Source of the DNA: Desulfoscipio geothermicus DSM 3669
GTDB taxonomy: Bacteria > Bacillota > Desulfotomaculia > Desulfotomaculales > Desulfallaceae
Reading direction: 5' to 3'
Assembly: GCF_900115975.1 (NCBI RefSeq)
Contig: NZ_FOYM01000005.1
Span: forward strand, 62,001 to 126,000
DNA: 64,000 nt
The translations under genes were made by a program, and so were the position numbers. The notes beneath the pieces were generated by a model. It was given only the letters and a program-made list of their open reading frames with translations. It did no database searches and had not been told where the DNA came from. Below are positions 1-7,977 of the stretch, piece by piece. The first letter of the stretch is position 1. Each line of letters begins with the position of its first letter.

Positions 1-92
1 AAGATTACCTGGCGGCAAACCTGCAAAAAGCCGGGCTGGTTGTGGATGTTGTCATGGCCCGGTCGGAAGAAGAACCCTGGGCTTTTGTTTAA
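1..92 (+). CDS. C-terminal end of an unidentified protein (partial)
   Basis: An open frame enters from the left edge and stops with TAA at 90-92. Its last 29 residues end in EEPWAFV. The gene start lies outside the window. The short tail could belong to a methyltransferase or another alpha/beta protein, but it is too short to assign. No terminator is evident in the 133 bases before the next gene, which are AT-rich and probably hold that gene's promoter. Confidence 0.45.
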   Translation, partial: DYLAANLQKAGLVVDVVMARSEEEPWAFV

Positions 93-225
93 TCTTGTTT
101 CACCGGATTGGTGTATTTTGATCACATCCTTTAATCTAAATTAAACACGTAATTGTACCGAAAATTTTTTAGCTAATCAATTTATTGCCTGGTAAAACCT
201 TGATTCTAAATTTTGGAGGTTTGTA

Positions 226-1116
226 ATGCAGCTAATAGAAAATGTTACAGTTCTGGGAGACCGGCACTTTCGGATTTATGCGGTTGGTAAAGGACCGGCG
301 GTGCTTTTGGAGGGCGGCGTGAGCGCCGTGGTGCCCGCAGTTCTGAAACAGGCTGCCGCAGGTCTTGTCCCACCGGGTGTCAGTCATTTGGTGGTTATGC
401 ATGCGCATTACGATCATGTATGTGGAATTCCGGGTTTGCGAGAGATTTTTCCCGGAGCTTTGGTGGCCGGATCGGCGGAGGCGCGCAAAATTCTGCAGCG
501 AGCCAAAATAGTAACGCATTTTTTTAAAGAGGATGCCGCCACCACTGAAGCGCTGCGGCAGGAAACGGGGTTGGAGGAAAAGGCTTTCGATTCTGTTGTA
601 GACCATATTAATGTTGAGCGGGTTATCGAGGACGGTGAAAAATGGACGTTGGGTCCCGGGTCAACATTGCACTTTTACCGCGCTCCGGGACACAGCCCCT
701 GCAGTCTGCTGGCCTATCTCCCCGAAAGTGAAGTGTTGTTCAGTTCTGATTGCGCCGGCTTCCCCGTAAATGACAAGTGTATTTTCCCCATTTTTTTCGA
801 GGGGTACGCAAAGTATTTAACAACAATAGACAGGATGCGGGATTTTCGGGCGGAGATTTTGGCCGGCGCGCATGAACAACTAATCTTTGGGCGAAAATAT
901 GTGGCGGAATTTCTTGATCAGGCCCGGTCCGAGACAGAAAGAATGAAGGAATTTGTTAGCAGCGGCCGTAAAAAGGGGTTGGGTGAGCAAGAAATTGCTG
1001 ATTTGCTGTTTGATATGTATTATTGCGACAACCTCCGTATATACTCCGTAAATAATATCCGTTTTTGCTGTAGTTTGCTGGTACGGAGAGTGCTGGAAAC
1101 GGAAGAAAACGGATAA
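226..1116 (+). CDS. MBL-fold metallo-hydrolase
   Basis: This 296-residue protein has the metallo-beta-lactamase-fold metal-binding signature HAHYDH at residues 59-64. Further likely ligands are His156 (in APGHS), Asp175 (in SSDCAG) and His217 (in GAHEQ). It is therefore probably a cytosolic di-metal hydrolase. The C-terminal ~70 residues are helical and might bind a partner or substrate. The family ranges from glyoxalase-like enzymes to flavodiiron-type proteins, and nothing here fixes the substrate. ATG 226 is chosen because TGGAGGT lies 7 bases upstream. A methyltransferase gene follows 45 bases later on the same strand, so the two are probably cotranscribed. Confidence 0.85.
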   Translation: MQLIENVTVLGDRHFRIYAVGKGPAVLLEGGVSAVVPAVLKQAAAGLVPPGVSHLVVMHAHYDHVCGIPGLREIFPGALVAGSAEARKILQRAKIVTHFFKEDAATTEALRQETGLEEKAFDSVVDHINVERVIEDGEKWTLGPGSTLHFYRAPGHSPCSLLAYLPESEVLFSSDCAGFPVNDKCIFPIFFEGYAKYLTTIDRMRDFRAEILAGAHEQLIFGRKYVAEFLDQARSETERMKEFVSSGRKKGLGEQEIADLLFDMYYCDNLRIYSVNNIRFCCSLLVRRVLETEENG

Positions 1117-1161
1117 CAATGGGCTTGGGAGAATGGTAACCAATAGAAGGGACGGTAGTTT

Positions 1162-1773
1162 GTGCAGGGGTACGATCTGAATAAATTGGCGGCGTCCTTT
1201 GATCGGGTGGCTAAATACTTTGATATAGTTTACCCGTTGTTTATCGGTCCTTACCGGCGGGCTGTGGATTACGTGCTGCGACAGCTGCCTGACCACCGGG
1301 CGACCCCGCGGGTGCTGGATATCGGCACGGGGACCGGAACCCTGGCCGGGGCTTTTGCGGCAAAGGGGGCTGAAGTGACGGGGGTGGATATTTCCGCGGG
1401 AATGCTTGAAAAAGCGCGCCGTAAATACGGCTCCCGCGTAACTTTTATCAAGACCCCCGCCCATGCCCTGGATGGATTTGCCGACAACAGCTTTGAAGTG
1501 GTGGCGGCGGCATTTGTTTTACATGAAATGCCGCCCGCTTACAGGGTGAAAATACTGCGAGAAATGAAAAGGCTGGCTGGCTCCGTGGTTATGGCGGTTG
1601 ATTACATACCCAATTTAAATCCGGTAATTTCATTGGTGGAGCGCGTGGAGAAAAGTTATTACCGGGATTTTTTAAAAAATGTGGGTCAACAACTGGTAGG
1701 TGAGTTTTCTGACTATAAGCTGATCAGGCTGACCCATTTCATGGGGCTGTACCTGTGTGATCCCCGGGCGTAA
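1162..1773 (+). CDS. class I SAM-dependent methyltransferase
   Basis: This 203-residue protein begins with GTG. The SAM-binding glycine loop VLDIGTGTGTLAG lies around residues 50-62, followed by the acidic motif II GVDIS. This is the usual Rossmann methyltransferase layout of UbiE/Methyltransf_11 proteins. The substrate is unknown. It lies 45 bases behind the metallo-hydrolase gene and is probably cotranscribed with it. Its last 35 bases overlap the end of korC on the opposite strand, so transcription converges here without room for a separate terminator. Confidence 0.8.
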   Translation: MQGYDLNKLAASFDRVAKYFDIVYPLFIGPYRRAVDYVLRQLPDHRATPRVLDIGTGTGTLAGAFAAKGAEVTGVDISAGMLEKARRKYGSRVTFIKTPAHALDGFADNSFEVVAAAFVLHEMPPAYRVKILREMKRLAGSVVMAVDYIPNLNPVISLVERVEKSYYRDFLKNVGQQLVGEFSDYKLIRLTHFMGLYLCDPRA

Positions 1774-2296
1774 CTTGTCCGGCCATTTCCAGGCCCCGGC
1801 GGTAACACTGCAGGTTGGGTTCTATGAATTGCGCCGGCAGGTTGTCGGCGATGGCTCTTTCCCCGTCCTTAGGCGCAATGATGTCGAACAATCCGGTGAT
1901 TATCCCCAGGGCCAGGATGGCGGCACCCCGTTCATTGCCTGTTTCCCGGGCGGCTTTGGTGATTGGAAAACCCCGGGCATTCTTTTCTTGTACCGCACTA
2001 TCAATGTCCGTATCATATATTAAATAACCGTCTTTATCCAGAGAACGGGCATTCTTGTGGTAGGCTTCCGGAGAAAGCGCCAAAAGCAGGTTGGGCTTTT
2101 CAATCAGGGGAAAGGCAATTTCGGCGCTGCTGATAACCACGCCCGAGTCGCTGTAACCGCCGCGGGCCCGGGCGCCGTAACTCTGGCTGTGTGCAGCGTG
2201 CAGGCCCCGGTAGAGCGCGGCTTCGGCCAGTATCTTACCCGCCAGGCCCAGCCCCTGCCCGCCCGAGCCGCTGAGCAGTATCTGCCATTCCTTCAT
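1739..2296 (-). CDS. korC: 2-oxoacid:ferredoxin oxidoreductase, gamma subunit (KorC-like)
   Basis: This 185-residue protein has the typical gamma-subunit start (LLSGSGGQGLGLAGKILAEAA) and the SQSYGARARGG segment of 2-oxoglutarate/2-oxoacid:ferredoxin oxidoreductases. With KorA, KorB and KorD it would convert a 2-oxoacid plus CoA to acyl-CoA, CO2 and reduced ferredoxin, or run in reverse as a reductive carboxylase. It is the last gene of a tight minus-strand operon. Its ATG overlaps the korB stop (ATGA), and an AAAGGAGG site lies upstream. The 2-oxoglutarate preference is inferred from the four-subunit order D-A-B-C, not proven. Confidence 0.88.
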   Translation of the reverse strand: MKEWQILLSGSGGQGLGLAGKILAEAALYRGLHAAHSQSYGARARGGYSDSGVVISSAEIAFPLIEKPNLLLALSPEAYHKNARSLDKDGYLIYDTDIDSAVQEKNARGFPITKAARETGNERGAAILALGIITGLFDIIAPKDGERAIADNLPAQFIEPNLQCYRRGLEMAGQVTPGDHTGTAP

Positions 2297-3105
2297 TGTA
2301 CAGCCTCCTTTTGCCGGTAACGGGTGTAAAAGTCCGGGTTATTTTTTCTCACCAGCACCCCGCGCCAGAAATGATTTTGCTGCTCGCTTTCCTCCATGTT
2401 TTGAAACTTGTTTAAAGGTATGGCTTTTTCTTTGAACATTTCCAGCATCTGCACCGCATCGCCGATTTTATTATACCGGCCGTAGTAGGTGGGGCAGGGG
2501 GTCAGCAGTTCCACCATGGAAAAGCCCCTGGTATTTAATGCTTCAAGAATATATTTGTGCATTTCCCGTACGTGATAGACCGTGCTTCGGGCCACGTAAT
2601 TGGCTCCGGCTTCCGCTGCCAACCGGCACAGGTCCAGCGCGGCGCCGGTTTTGCCTTGCCGGGAAGTGCTGGTCAAACTGTCTTCCGGGGTGGAAGGAGA
2701 ATACTGGCCGCCGGTCATGCCATAGTTCAAATTGTTGGCTACTATGGCGGTGATGTTGATGTTCCGGCGGGCGGCATGCAGTAAATGGTTCAGTCCGATG
2801 GCGCCGCAATCGCCGTCGCCCATCAGGCAAACGACGGTTAGCTCGGGGTTGGACAGGTGGATGCCGGTGGCAAAGGCCAGGGTGCGCCCGTGGGTGCCCT
2901 GGAAGCGGTGAAAATTCACGTAATCGCCGGCCCGGCCGGAACAGCCGATACCCGACGCCAGCACAGCTTTTTCCCGGGGAATGCCCAAAACGGCCAACCC
3001 CAGCAGCAAATGTTTCAGGATAACTCCGTTTCCACATCCCGGGCACCACATATGGGGTAATTTTTTATGGGCCAGGTATTGGTCGATCTCTTTCAGGTTA
3101 TTCAA
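2293..3105 (-). CDS. korB: 2-oxoacid:ferredoxin oxidoreductase, beta (TPP) subunit (KorB-like)
   Basis: This protein of about 270 residues binds thiamine pyrophosphate. The N-terminal MWCPGCGNG is the family's cysteine motif. The TPP/Mg site is GDGDCGAIGLNH followed by a downstream NNLNYGMTGGQ. It forms the catalytic beta subunit of the Kor complex and sits between korA and korC. I place the start at TTG 3105 because GGGAGGTG lies about 7 bases upstream. An in-frame GTG at 3114 overlaps that Shine-Dalgarno site and is less likely. The 5' end overlaps the 3' end of korA, indicating translational coupling. Confidence 0.9.
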   Translation of the reverse strand: MNNLKEIDQYLAHKKLPHMWCPGCGNGVILKHLLLGLAVLGIPREKAVLASGIGCSGRAGDYVNFHRFQGTHGRTLAFATGIHLSNPELTVVCLMGDGDCGAIGLNHLLHAARRNINITAIVANNLNYGMTGGQYSPSTPEDSLTSTSRQGKTGAALDLCRLAAEAGANYVARSTVYHVREMHKYILEALNTRGFSMVELLTPCPTYYGRYNKIGDAVQMLEMFKEKAIPLNKFQNMEESEQQNHFWRGVLVRKNNPDFYTRYRQKEAVQ

Positions 3106-4216
3106 GCAGAACACCTCCCTCGAGGATTTCCTCCGGCATGATGACCCTGGTATCGGTGCGGTTCAAGCCGTATGCCTCTGTTATTCCCGCGGCTCTGACT
3201 TCTCGCAGGAGCTGTCCCTTGTTCATTTCCACCACCAGTACCCGGGCGGCGCTCCGGCAGATATCGGTGATAAACTTTTCCGGGAAAGGCCAGATAGTTC
3301 TCAGCCGGATTACCCCCATGGACCGGCCCTGCTGCTTGGCGCGGCGGGCGGCGGACAGGGCCGCGCGGGCGGAAATGCCGTAGGAAATGATTACTGTTTC
3401 CGGCCGGTCCGGGCCCGCGTATTCCGGTTCCGGCAGTTCATCGGTGTATTTTTCTATTTTATTAATTAATCGGTTGACCAGGGTGCCGGCTACTTCGGGG
3501 TCGGCGGAAGAGTACCCTGCTTCATCGTGTACCAGGCCCGTTACCCGTAAAATATAATCATCACCGTAATTGGGCATGACAGGGACCTGGTTCGCCGCGG
3601 GGGCATAAGGGCGGTAGTTTTCCACCGGCCCGGAGGGTCTGGCCCGCTGCACCGTTTTTACCGTGTCGGGTATGCTTACCGTTTCCCGCAGGTGGGCGAT
3701 GGTGGCATCGGTGAGGACAATCACCGGGGTGCGGAATCGCTCGGCCAGGTTGAACGCTTCCACCGTCAGGTCAAAACATTCCTGAACCGAGGCCGGGGCC
3801 AGCGCCACGATACTGTGGTCACTGTGGGTCCCCCACCGGGCGGTCATGATGTCACCCTGACCGGGTTGGGTGGCAATGCCGGTGCTGGGGCCGAACCGCT
3901 GCACATTGATAATTACGCAGGGGACTTCAGCCATTACGGCAAAGCCGATATTTTCCTGCATCAGGGAAAATCCCGGCCCGCTGGTGGCGGTAAAGGCTTT
4001 CATACCTCCCAGGCTGGCTCCGATGACGGCGGCGATGCTGGCAATTTCATCTTCCATCTGTATATATATGCCATCGTGCCGGGGCAGGAGTTTTGCAGAA
4101 AGTTCGGCTATTTCGGTGGCCGGGCTGATGGGGTAGCCGGCAAAAAAACGCGCTCCCGCGGCAATGCCGGCCAGGGTGCAGGCTTCGTTACCCTGCAGAA
4201 ACTGCATGTTGGTCAT
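3098..4216 (-). CDS. korA: 2-oxoacid:ferredoxin oxidoreductase, alpha subunit (KorA-like)
   Basis: This 372-residue alpha subunit carries the pyruvate:ferredoxin-oxidoreductase N-terminal domain (AGYPISPATEIAE...MEDEIASIAAVIGASLGG, then TATSGPGFSLMQENIG). The C-terminal transketolase-like domain is around residues 270-370 (ISYGISARAAL...). These motifs are diagnostic of the KorA/VorB group. ATG 4216 is preceded by GGAGGTG. The start overlaps the end of the ferredoxin gene by about 29 bases and the end runs into korB, so the four subunits are made from one coupled message. Confidence 0.92.
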   Translation of the reverse strand: MTNMQFLQGNEACTLAGIAAGARFFAGYPISPATEIAELSAKLLPRHDGIYIQMEDEIASIAAVIGASLGGMKAFTATSGPGFSLMQENIGFAVMAEVPCVIINVQRFGPSTGIATQPGQGDIMTARWGTHSDHSIVALAPASVQECFDLTVEAFNLAERFRTPVIVLTDATIAHLRETVSIPDTVKTVQRARPSGPVENYRPYAPAANQVPVMPNYGDDYILRVTGLVHDEAGYSSADPEVAGTLVNRLINKIEKYTDELPEPEYAGPDRPETVIISYGISARAALSAARRAKQQGRSMGVIRLRTIWPFPEKFITDICRSAARVLVVEMNKGQLLREVRAAGITEAYGLNRTDTRVIMPEEILEGGVLLE

Positions 4217-4418
4217 TGTCTTTCACCTCCACGGCAAAGTCCGGACACCGGTGAAAACACGTGTAACAGCGGGTGCATTTTTCCGGTGCTTTTGCGCAAG
4301 GGTAGCCGTTATTGTCAAAGGCAATTGCCTGGCCGGGACAAAAGTGGCTGCATACACCGCATTTTTTGCATCGGGCGACGTTAAAGCTGACGGGAAAATC
4401 ATCGCGTTTAAAAACCAT
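4188..4418 (-). CDS. korD: 4Fe-4S ferredoxin-type subunit of 2-oxoacid oxidoreductase (KorD-like)
   Basis: This 76-residue protein has two cluster-binding motifs, CKKCGVCSHFCP and CTRCYTCFHRCP, and so should hold two [4Fe-4S] clusters. It is the electron-transfer subunit of the adjacent KorABC enzyme. It is the first gene of the minus-strand operon, with GGAGGGAACAG before the ATG. The ~240 bases between it and the divergent Nudix gene are AT-rich and must hold both promoters; I could not assign either confidently. Confidence 0.9.
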   Translation of the reverse strand: MVFKRDDFPVSFNVARCKKCGVCSHFCPGQAIAFDNNGYPCAKAPEKCTRCYTCFHRCPDFAVEVKDNDQHAVSAG

Positions 4419-4660
4419 CTGTTCCCTCCAATATTGATTTATTTATTTTTACGTGGACCTCGTATATTATAATGATATATTCTTCAGTACACTCCGAAAA
4501 TAATCTTTATTTCACAAGTTTTATGCGGTGTTTCTTAGAAAATTAATTTATCAATATAGTAGCAGGTTTGTAAATACTTTTAGAGAAATTTCCGTATAAA
4601 TAAAATGCCAATTATAAAATTTATAAATTGTTACGGGGTATTGATCAGGTGAAAGAGTTA

Positions 4661-5296
4661 ATGCAAAAGCTGCTTCGGCGTAATGCTGAACTGATGGGCA
4701 AGGAAAACTTTTTGATCTCGGCGGTGCTGATACCTTTAATCGAGGGAAACGAGGGCACGGAGATATTGTTCGAGGTGCGCTCCATGCACCTGGACAGGCA
4801 ACCGGGGGAAATATGTTTTCCGGGCGGCAGGGTGGAACCTTGTGAGATGGGCAACCCGGAAACAGCCGCGGTGCGGGAGACTATGGAAGAATTGAGCTTG
4901 TGGCCGGGAGACATTGACGTACTGGGACCGCTGGATTTTCTGGTTACTCCCATGGGGGTGGTGGTTTATCCTTATGCGGGGTACATACTGCAGCCCGGGC
5001 ACATTGAACCCAACCGGGAAGAAGTGCACAGTGTTTTTACGGTGCCCCTGCCTTATTTGCTGGCCAACCCGCCCAAAGCCAGTAACGTGGAGGTAGCCAC
5101 CCGGTACGGTGAAGATTTTCCCCTCCACAGGGTGCCCGAAATATATCGCGGGGGATGGGTAAAACGTTGGTCCTTTCCCACTTACATTTATGAATATAAA
5201 GAGTATTTTATCTGGGGGATGACCGCGATTATTTTGCAAAACTTTTTACGTCTGATATTATCTAATGATATTAGGGATATATTTATTAGGGGATGA
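4661..5296 (+). CDS. Nudix hydrolase, CoA pyrophosphatase-like
   Basis: The protein has the CoA-pyrophosphatase extension (VRSMHLDRQPGEICFPGG) running directly into the Nudix box (GGRVEPCE...AAVRETMEELSL). This pairing is typical of enzymes that split CoA and its derivatives into 3',5'-ADP and phosphopantetheine using Mg2+/Mn2+ held by the RExxEE glutamates. The C-terminal domain is normal length for the family. ATG 4661 is preferred because AGGTG lies 9 bases upstream; GTG 4649 and TTG 4628 are in-frame alternatives. It stands alone, divergent from korDABC. Confidence 0.82.
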   Translation: MQKLLRRNAELMGKENFLISAVLIPLIEGNEGTEILFEVRSMHLDRQPGEICFPGGRVEPCEMGNPETAAVRETMEELSLWPGDIDVLGPLDFLVTPMGVVVYPYAGYILQPGHIEPNREEVHSVFTVPLPYLLANPPKASNVEVATRYGEDFPLHRVPEIYRGGWVKRWSFPTYIYEYKEYFIWGMTAIILQNFLRLILSNDIRDIFIRG

Positions 5297-5362
5297 GTCC
5301 TTAAAGGCGCAGTGTTCGGAATTTTTTCATCCCTCCGCCGGTGTGGGGAAAGGTACTGGACG

Positions 5363-6046
5363 CTAAATCCACGATTTAAGTTTATATTTGTCCAGGATGG
5401 TAACCTGACCTTTATGGACGGCAATGGCTTTTTGTCGCTTGAAGTCATTTAAAATGCGGTTGGCGGTTTCCCGGGAGGTGCCGATCAGCTGGGCCAGGTC
5501 CTGGTTGGTGAGGGAAATGTCAATGACAATACCTTCTTTTGTTTTGGTGCCCTGTTCACCGGCCAGGAACAGCAGCATGCTGGCGGCCCGCCGGGTGGTG
5601 TCCAGCAGGGCCAGTTCGATCAATTGTTGCTGGGATATGCGCAGCCGGCGGGCCATGATTCTCAGCATACCCAGGGCGATACCGGGTTTTTGGTTAATAA
5701 TTCTTTCCATGTCCGCATTTCTGATGAGGCCGACGGTGCAGTCTTCCACCACTTCGGCGGTGGCCGGGTAAGTTCCGTCGTCGTCGAACATAATGACCTC
5801 GGCAAATATCTCGCCGGGGTTGATAAAGTGCAAAATGTGTTCCCGGCCGTCGCTGGTTTGCTTGGTCACTTTGATGCGGCCAGATTTAACAAAAAATACT
5901 GCTTCTCCGGGTTCCCCCTCCATGAAAATAATCCGCCCTTTTTGATAGGCGCGCTCCAGGATAACTTTATCTACTTCCGCCAGCTGCTCGTCCGTCAGGA
6001 AGGCGAACAGGGGTATTTTCTTCAGGTACTGTAAATTATCCGACAT
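5363..6046 (-). CDS. Crp/Fnr-family transcriptional regulator
   Basis: This 227-residue regulator has an N-terminal cyclic-nucleotide-binding-fold sensor domain (about residues 10-125, with FMEGEPGEAVFFVKSGRIKV) and a C-terminal Crp-type winged helix (LTNQDLAQLIGTSRETANRILNDFKRQ is the recognition region). There is no N-terminal cysteine cluster like that of E. coli Fnr, so the ligand is unknown. In sulfate reducers such proteins include HcpR and CooA types. A Crp/Fnr-like box precedes hcp at 54590-54605, so hcp is a possible target, but the genes are 48 kb apart and the link is a guess. Confidence 0.87.
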   Translation of the reverse strand: MSDNLQYLKKIPLFAFLTDEQLAEVDKVILERAYQKGRIIFMEGEPGEAVFFVKSGRIKVTKQTSDGREHILHFINPGEIFAEVIMFDDDGTYPATAEVVEDCTVGLIRNADMERIINQKPGIALGMLRIMARRLRISQQQLIELALLDTTRRAASMLLFLAGEQGTKTKEGIVIDISLTNQDLAQLIGTSRETANRILNDFKRQKAIAVHKGQVTILDKYKLKSWI

Positions 6047-6137
6047 AACTTGCTCCTTGTTACATGTTTTAAATAAAGGCAGATGACCGGGTATCGGAAC
6101 ACCGGGATAATTAATCTAAATTATACCACAGCACCTG

Positions 6138-6200
6138 AAAAAGGGGACAGGCTACTTTTCATGGTAATTATTACCATGAAAAGTAGCCTGTCCCCTTTTT
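6138..6200. repeat. perfect 30-bp inverted repeat with GGGGACAGGC arms
   Basis: The left arm (6138-6167) and right arm (6171-6200) are exact reverse complements with a 3-base loop. The arms begin with an A run, then GGGGACAGGCTACTTTT. The structure ends at the stop codon of the next minus-strand gene and carries T runs on both strands, so it can act as a two-way terminator. Related but degenerate palindromes lie at 31666-31715 and 45717-45757, and a shorter variant at 23680-23702. This looks like a REP-type dispersed palindrome. Confidence 0.85.
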
Positions 6201-6475
6201 TATCCGGCTTTTACCAGGCTGTAAAATTCATCGCCCAGTTTGGTAACGGTGCAAATTTTACTTTTGCCCTCGGTGGATATTTCCACCAGTCCCAGGGCGT
6301 AAAGCTGCATGATGATATGGTCCAGGACAGCCCTTTTTACGCGGGCCGTCAGGGAAAGTTCCTCTTTGTTCATGCTGCCCTGTTCCAATAACGCATGCAA
6401 TACCCTTTCGGCTTCTTCGGGTAGCCTTTCACTGGCTTTACGCAGGTAATCAATAAGACTTGTTGTGGATACCAT
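6200..6475 (-). CDS. small winged-helix-like protein, function unknown
   Basis: This 91-residue protein reads like a helix-turn-helix domain of the ArsR/MarR class (LLEQGSMNKEELSLTARVKRAVLDHIIMQLYALGLVEIS, then a beta-wing with KICTVTKLGDEF). I cannot name a family. AGGAGGTTAAGG precedes the ATG. It lies upstream of and on the same strand as the Crp/Fnr gene but is separated from it by the perfect palindrome, so the two are probably separate units. It may be a DNA-binding regulator; no ligand motif is visible. Confidence 0.6.
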   Translation of the reverse strand: MVSTTSLIDYLRKASERLPEEAERVLHALLEQGSMNKEELSLTARVKRAVLDHIIMQLYALGLVEISTEGKSKICTVTKLGDEFYSLVKAG

Positions 6476-6549
6476 ATAATTCCTTAACCTCCTATTTAAT
6501 TGATTTTATTTATAGTATGCGCACCTTTTGCTTGATTAATAAGTCAAAA

Positions 6550-6582
6550 AAGCCCGTTCAAAAAATTTTTTTGAACGGGCTT
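6550..6582 (-). terminator. rho-independent terminator after the HdrD-like gene
   Basis: The stem AGCCCGTTCA/TGAACGGGCT with an A/T-rich centre is followed on the minus strand by a T run. It lies about 30 bases beyond the stop of the minus-strand HdrD-like gene. Confidence 0.85.
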
Positions 6583-6613
6583 GGGAACAATTTTATTATT
6601 ATCCGAAAAAATG

Positions 6614-7771
6614 TTATTCCAAGCTGTCGCTGATCAGTTCGCTGATATCTTTGACGGCCATGGTTTCATCTTTGTCGATGTTCTTAAGACTGTCTTCCAG
6701 CATAACAATGCAGTAGGGGCAGGCGGTAACCACCAGGTCGGCGCCTTTGGCCATGGCTTCCTTGGCTTTTACATCGGAGAAACGCAGCCCGGCTTCGGTT
6801 TCCATCCAGATACGGGCGCCGCCGCCGCTGCAGCACATACTGTCGTCCTTGGTTTTATCAAACTCCATGCATTCCACTTCCGGTATGGAGGTAAGCAGCT
6901 CCCGAGGCGCTTCAAATACCTTGCTGTGTCTGCCCAGATAGCAGGGTTCGTGGTAGATGACTTTTTTGCCCAACCCTTTGGCCGGCTTGAGTTTGCCTTC
7001 CTTCAACAACTCGGCGAACAACTGGGTGTAATGAATGACTTCAAATTCGCCGCCAAATTCGGGGTATTCGTTTTTAAAGGTATAATAGCAGTGGGGCGAG
7101 GTGGTGATGATTTTCTTGACGCCCTTGCTGTTAAACAGTTCAATGTTGGCTTCGGCCAGATTGCTGAATTCTTCCTCAGCGCCGATCTTGCGCACGGCCT
7201 CGCCGCAGCATTTTTCCTCGGTGCCGATGATGCCGAAGCTGATCCCGGCTTTTTGCAGGGTGGTGGCTATGGCGCGGGCAATCTTCTGGCTGCGGCCGTC
7301 AAAGGCGGAGGTGCAGCATACGTAAAGCAGGTACTCCTGGTCGGTGTAAGTGGGGATATCCAGACCCTTGGTCCAGTCAATGCGTTTTTCGCTATCCTGG
7401 GACCAGGGGTTGCTGTTGCTGTTGATGCTGCCGAGTACGGCTTTCAAATTTTTAGGAATGCCACCGGTTTCACAAACAACGGAACGCATAGCACGCACGA
7501 CATCGATAATTTTAACTCCGCGGGGACAGCGTACCACACACTGGCCACAGGTTGTGCAGGCGTAAAGTACATCATCGCTTTCAAAACCTTCCAGTCCCAG
7601 CCTGCCCATGTAAATCATTTGGCGGATGCTGAACGGGCTTTCTTTTTCCATCCGTCCCCATGGGCAAGAGCCGCTGCACAGTCCGCACTGTTTGCACAGG
7701 GTAATATCTTGGCCACCCATTTCCTGGACAATCTCTCTTACCTCATCAAAATAAGTAATGGCTTCTGACAT
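6614..7771 (-). CDS. HdrD/GlpC-like iron-sulfur protein (heterodisulfide reductase-related)
   Basis: This 385-residue protein has two N-terminal [4Fe-4S] motifs (CKQCGLCSGSCP and CTTCGQCVVRCP). Two CCG domains follow, with CCGEAVRK and CCSGGGARIW, which in HdrB/HdrD ligate a non-cubane cluster. The family moves electrons to or from disulfides or quinones; members include HdrD, DsrK, GlpC and LutA. At this length it is shorter than DsrK and has no membrane partner beside it, so its redox partner is unknown. It is a single-gene unit with its own terminator. A role in energy metabolism of a sulfate reducer or syntroph is inferred. Confidence 0.85.
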   Translation of the reverse strand: MSEAITYFDEVREIVQEMGGQDITLCKQCGLCSGSCPWGRMEKESPFSIRQMIYMGRLGLEGFESDDVLYACTTCGQCVVRCPRGVKIIDVVRAMRSVVCETGGIPKNLKAVLGSINSNSNPWSQDSEKRIDWTKGLDIPTYTDQEYLLYVCCTSAFDGRSQKIARAIATTLQKAGISFGIIGTEEKCCGEAVRKIGAEEEFSNLAEANIELFNSKGVKKIITTSPHCYYTFKNEYPEFGGEFEVIHYTQLFAELLKEGKLKPAKGLGKKVIYHEPCYLGRHSKVFEAPRELLTSIPEVECMEFDKTKDDSMCCSGGGARIWMETEAGLRFSDVKAKEAMAKGADLVVTACPYCIVMLEDSLKNIDKDETMAVKDISELISDSLE

Positions 7772-7977
7772 AATTCTCCTCCTCTTCCCATTGCCAAGCT
7801 TGAAATTGAGGCTTATATCCCAGCCTGAATTTTAGAATAACTTCGTCAATTTTTGAACAAAATCCTGCTTTGCAAAAAAATAATATGAATTAATTTCTAA
7901 ATGTTAATAAAAGCTATATCCCGCCGGGGACATCGGGTTACAATAATGGATAGCTGGAATAGGGAAAGAGTGATAAC

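Noticed and set aside
6581-7768. Long open frame on the plus strand (395 codons)
   Set aside because: It is the reverse of the HdrD-like gene, whose cysteine clusters are unmistakable; the translation is Phe/Gly/His-rich shadow sequence.
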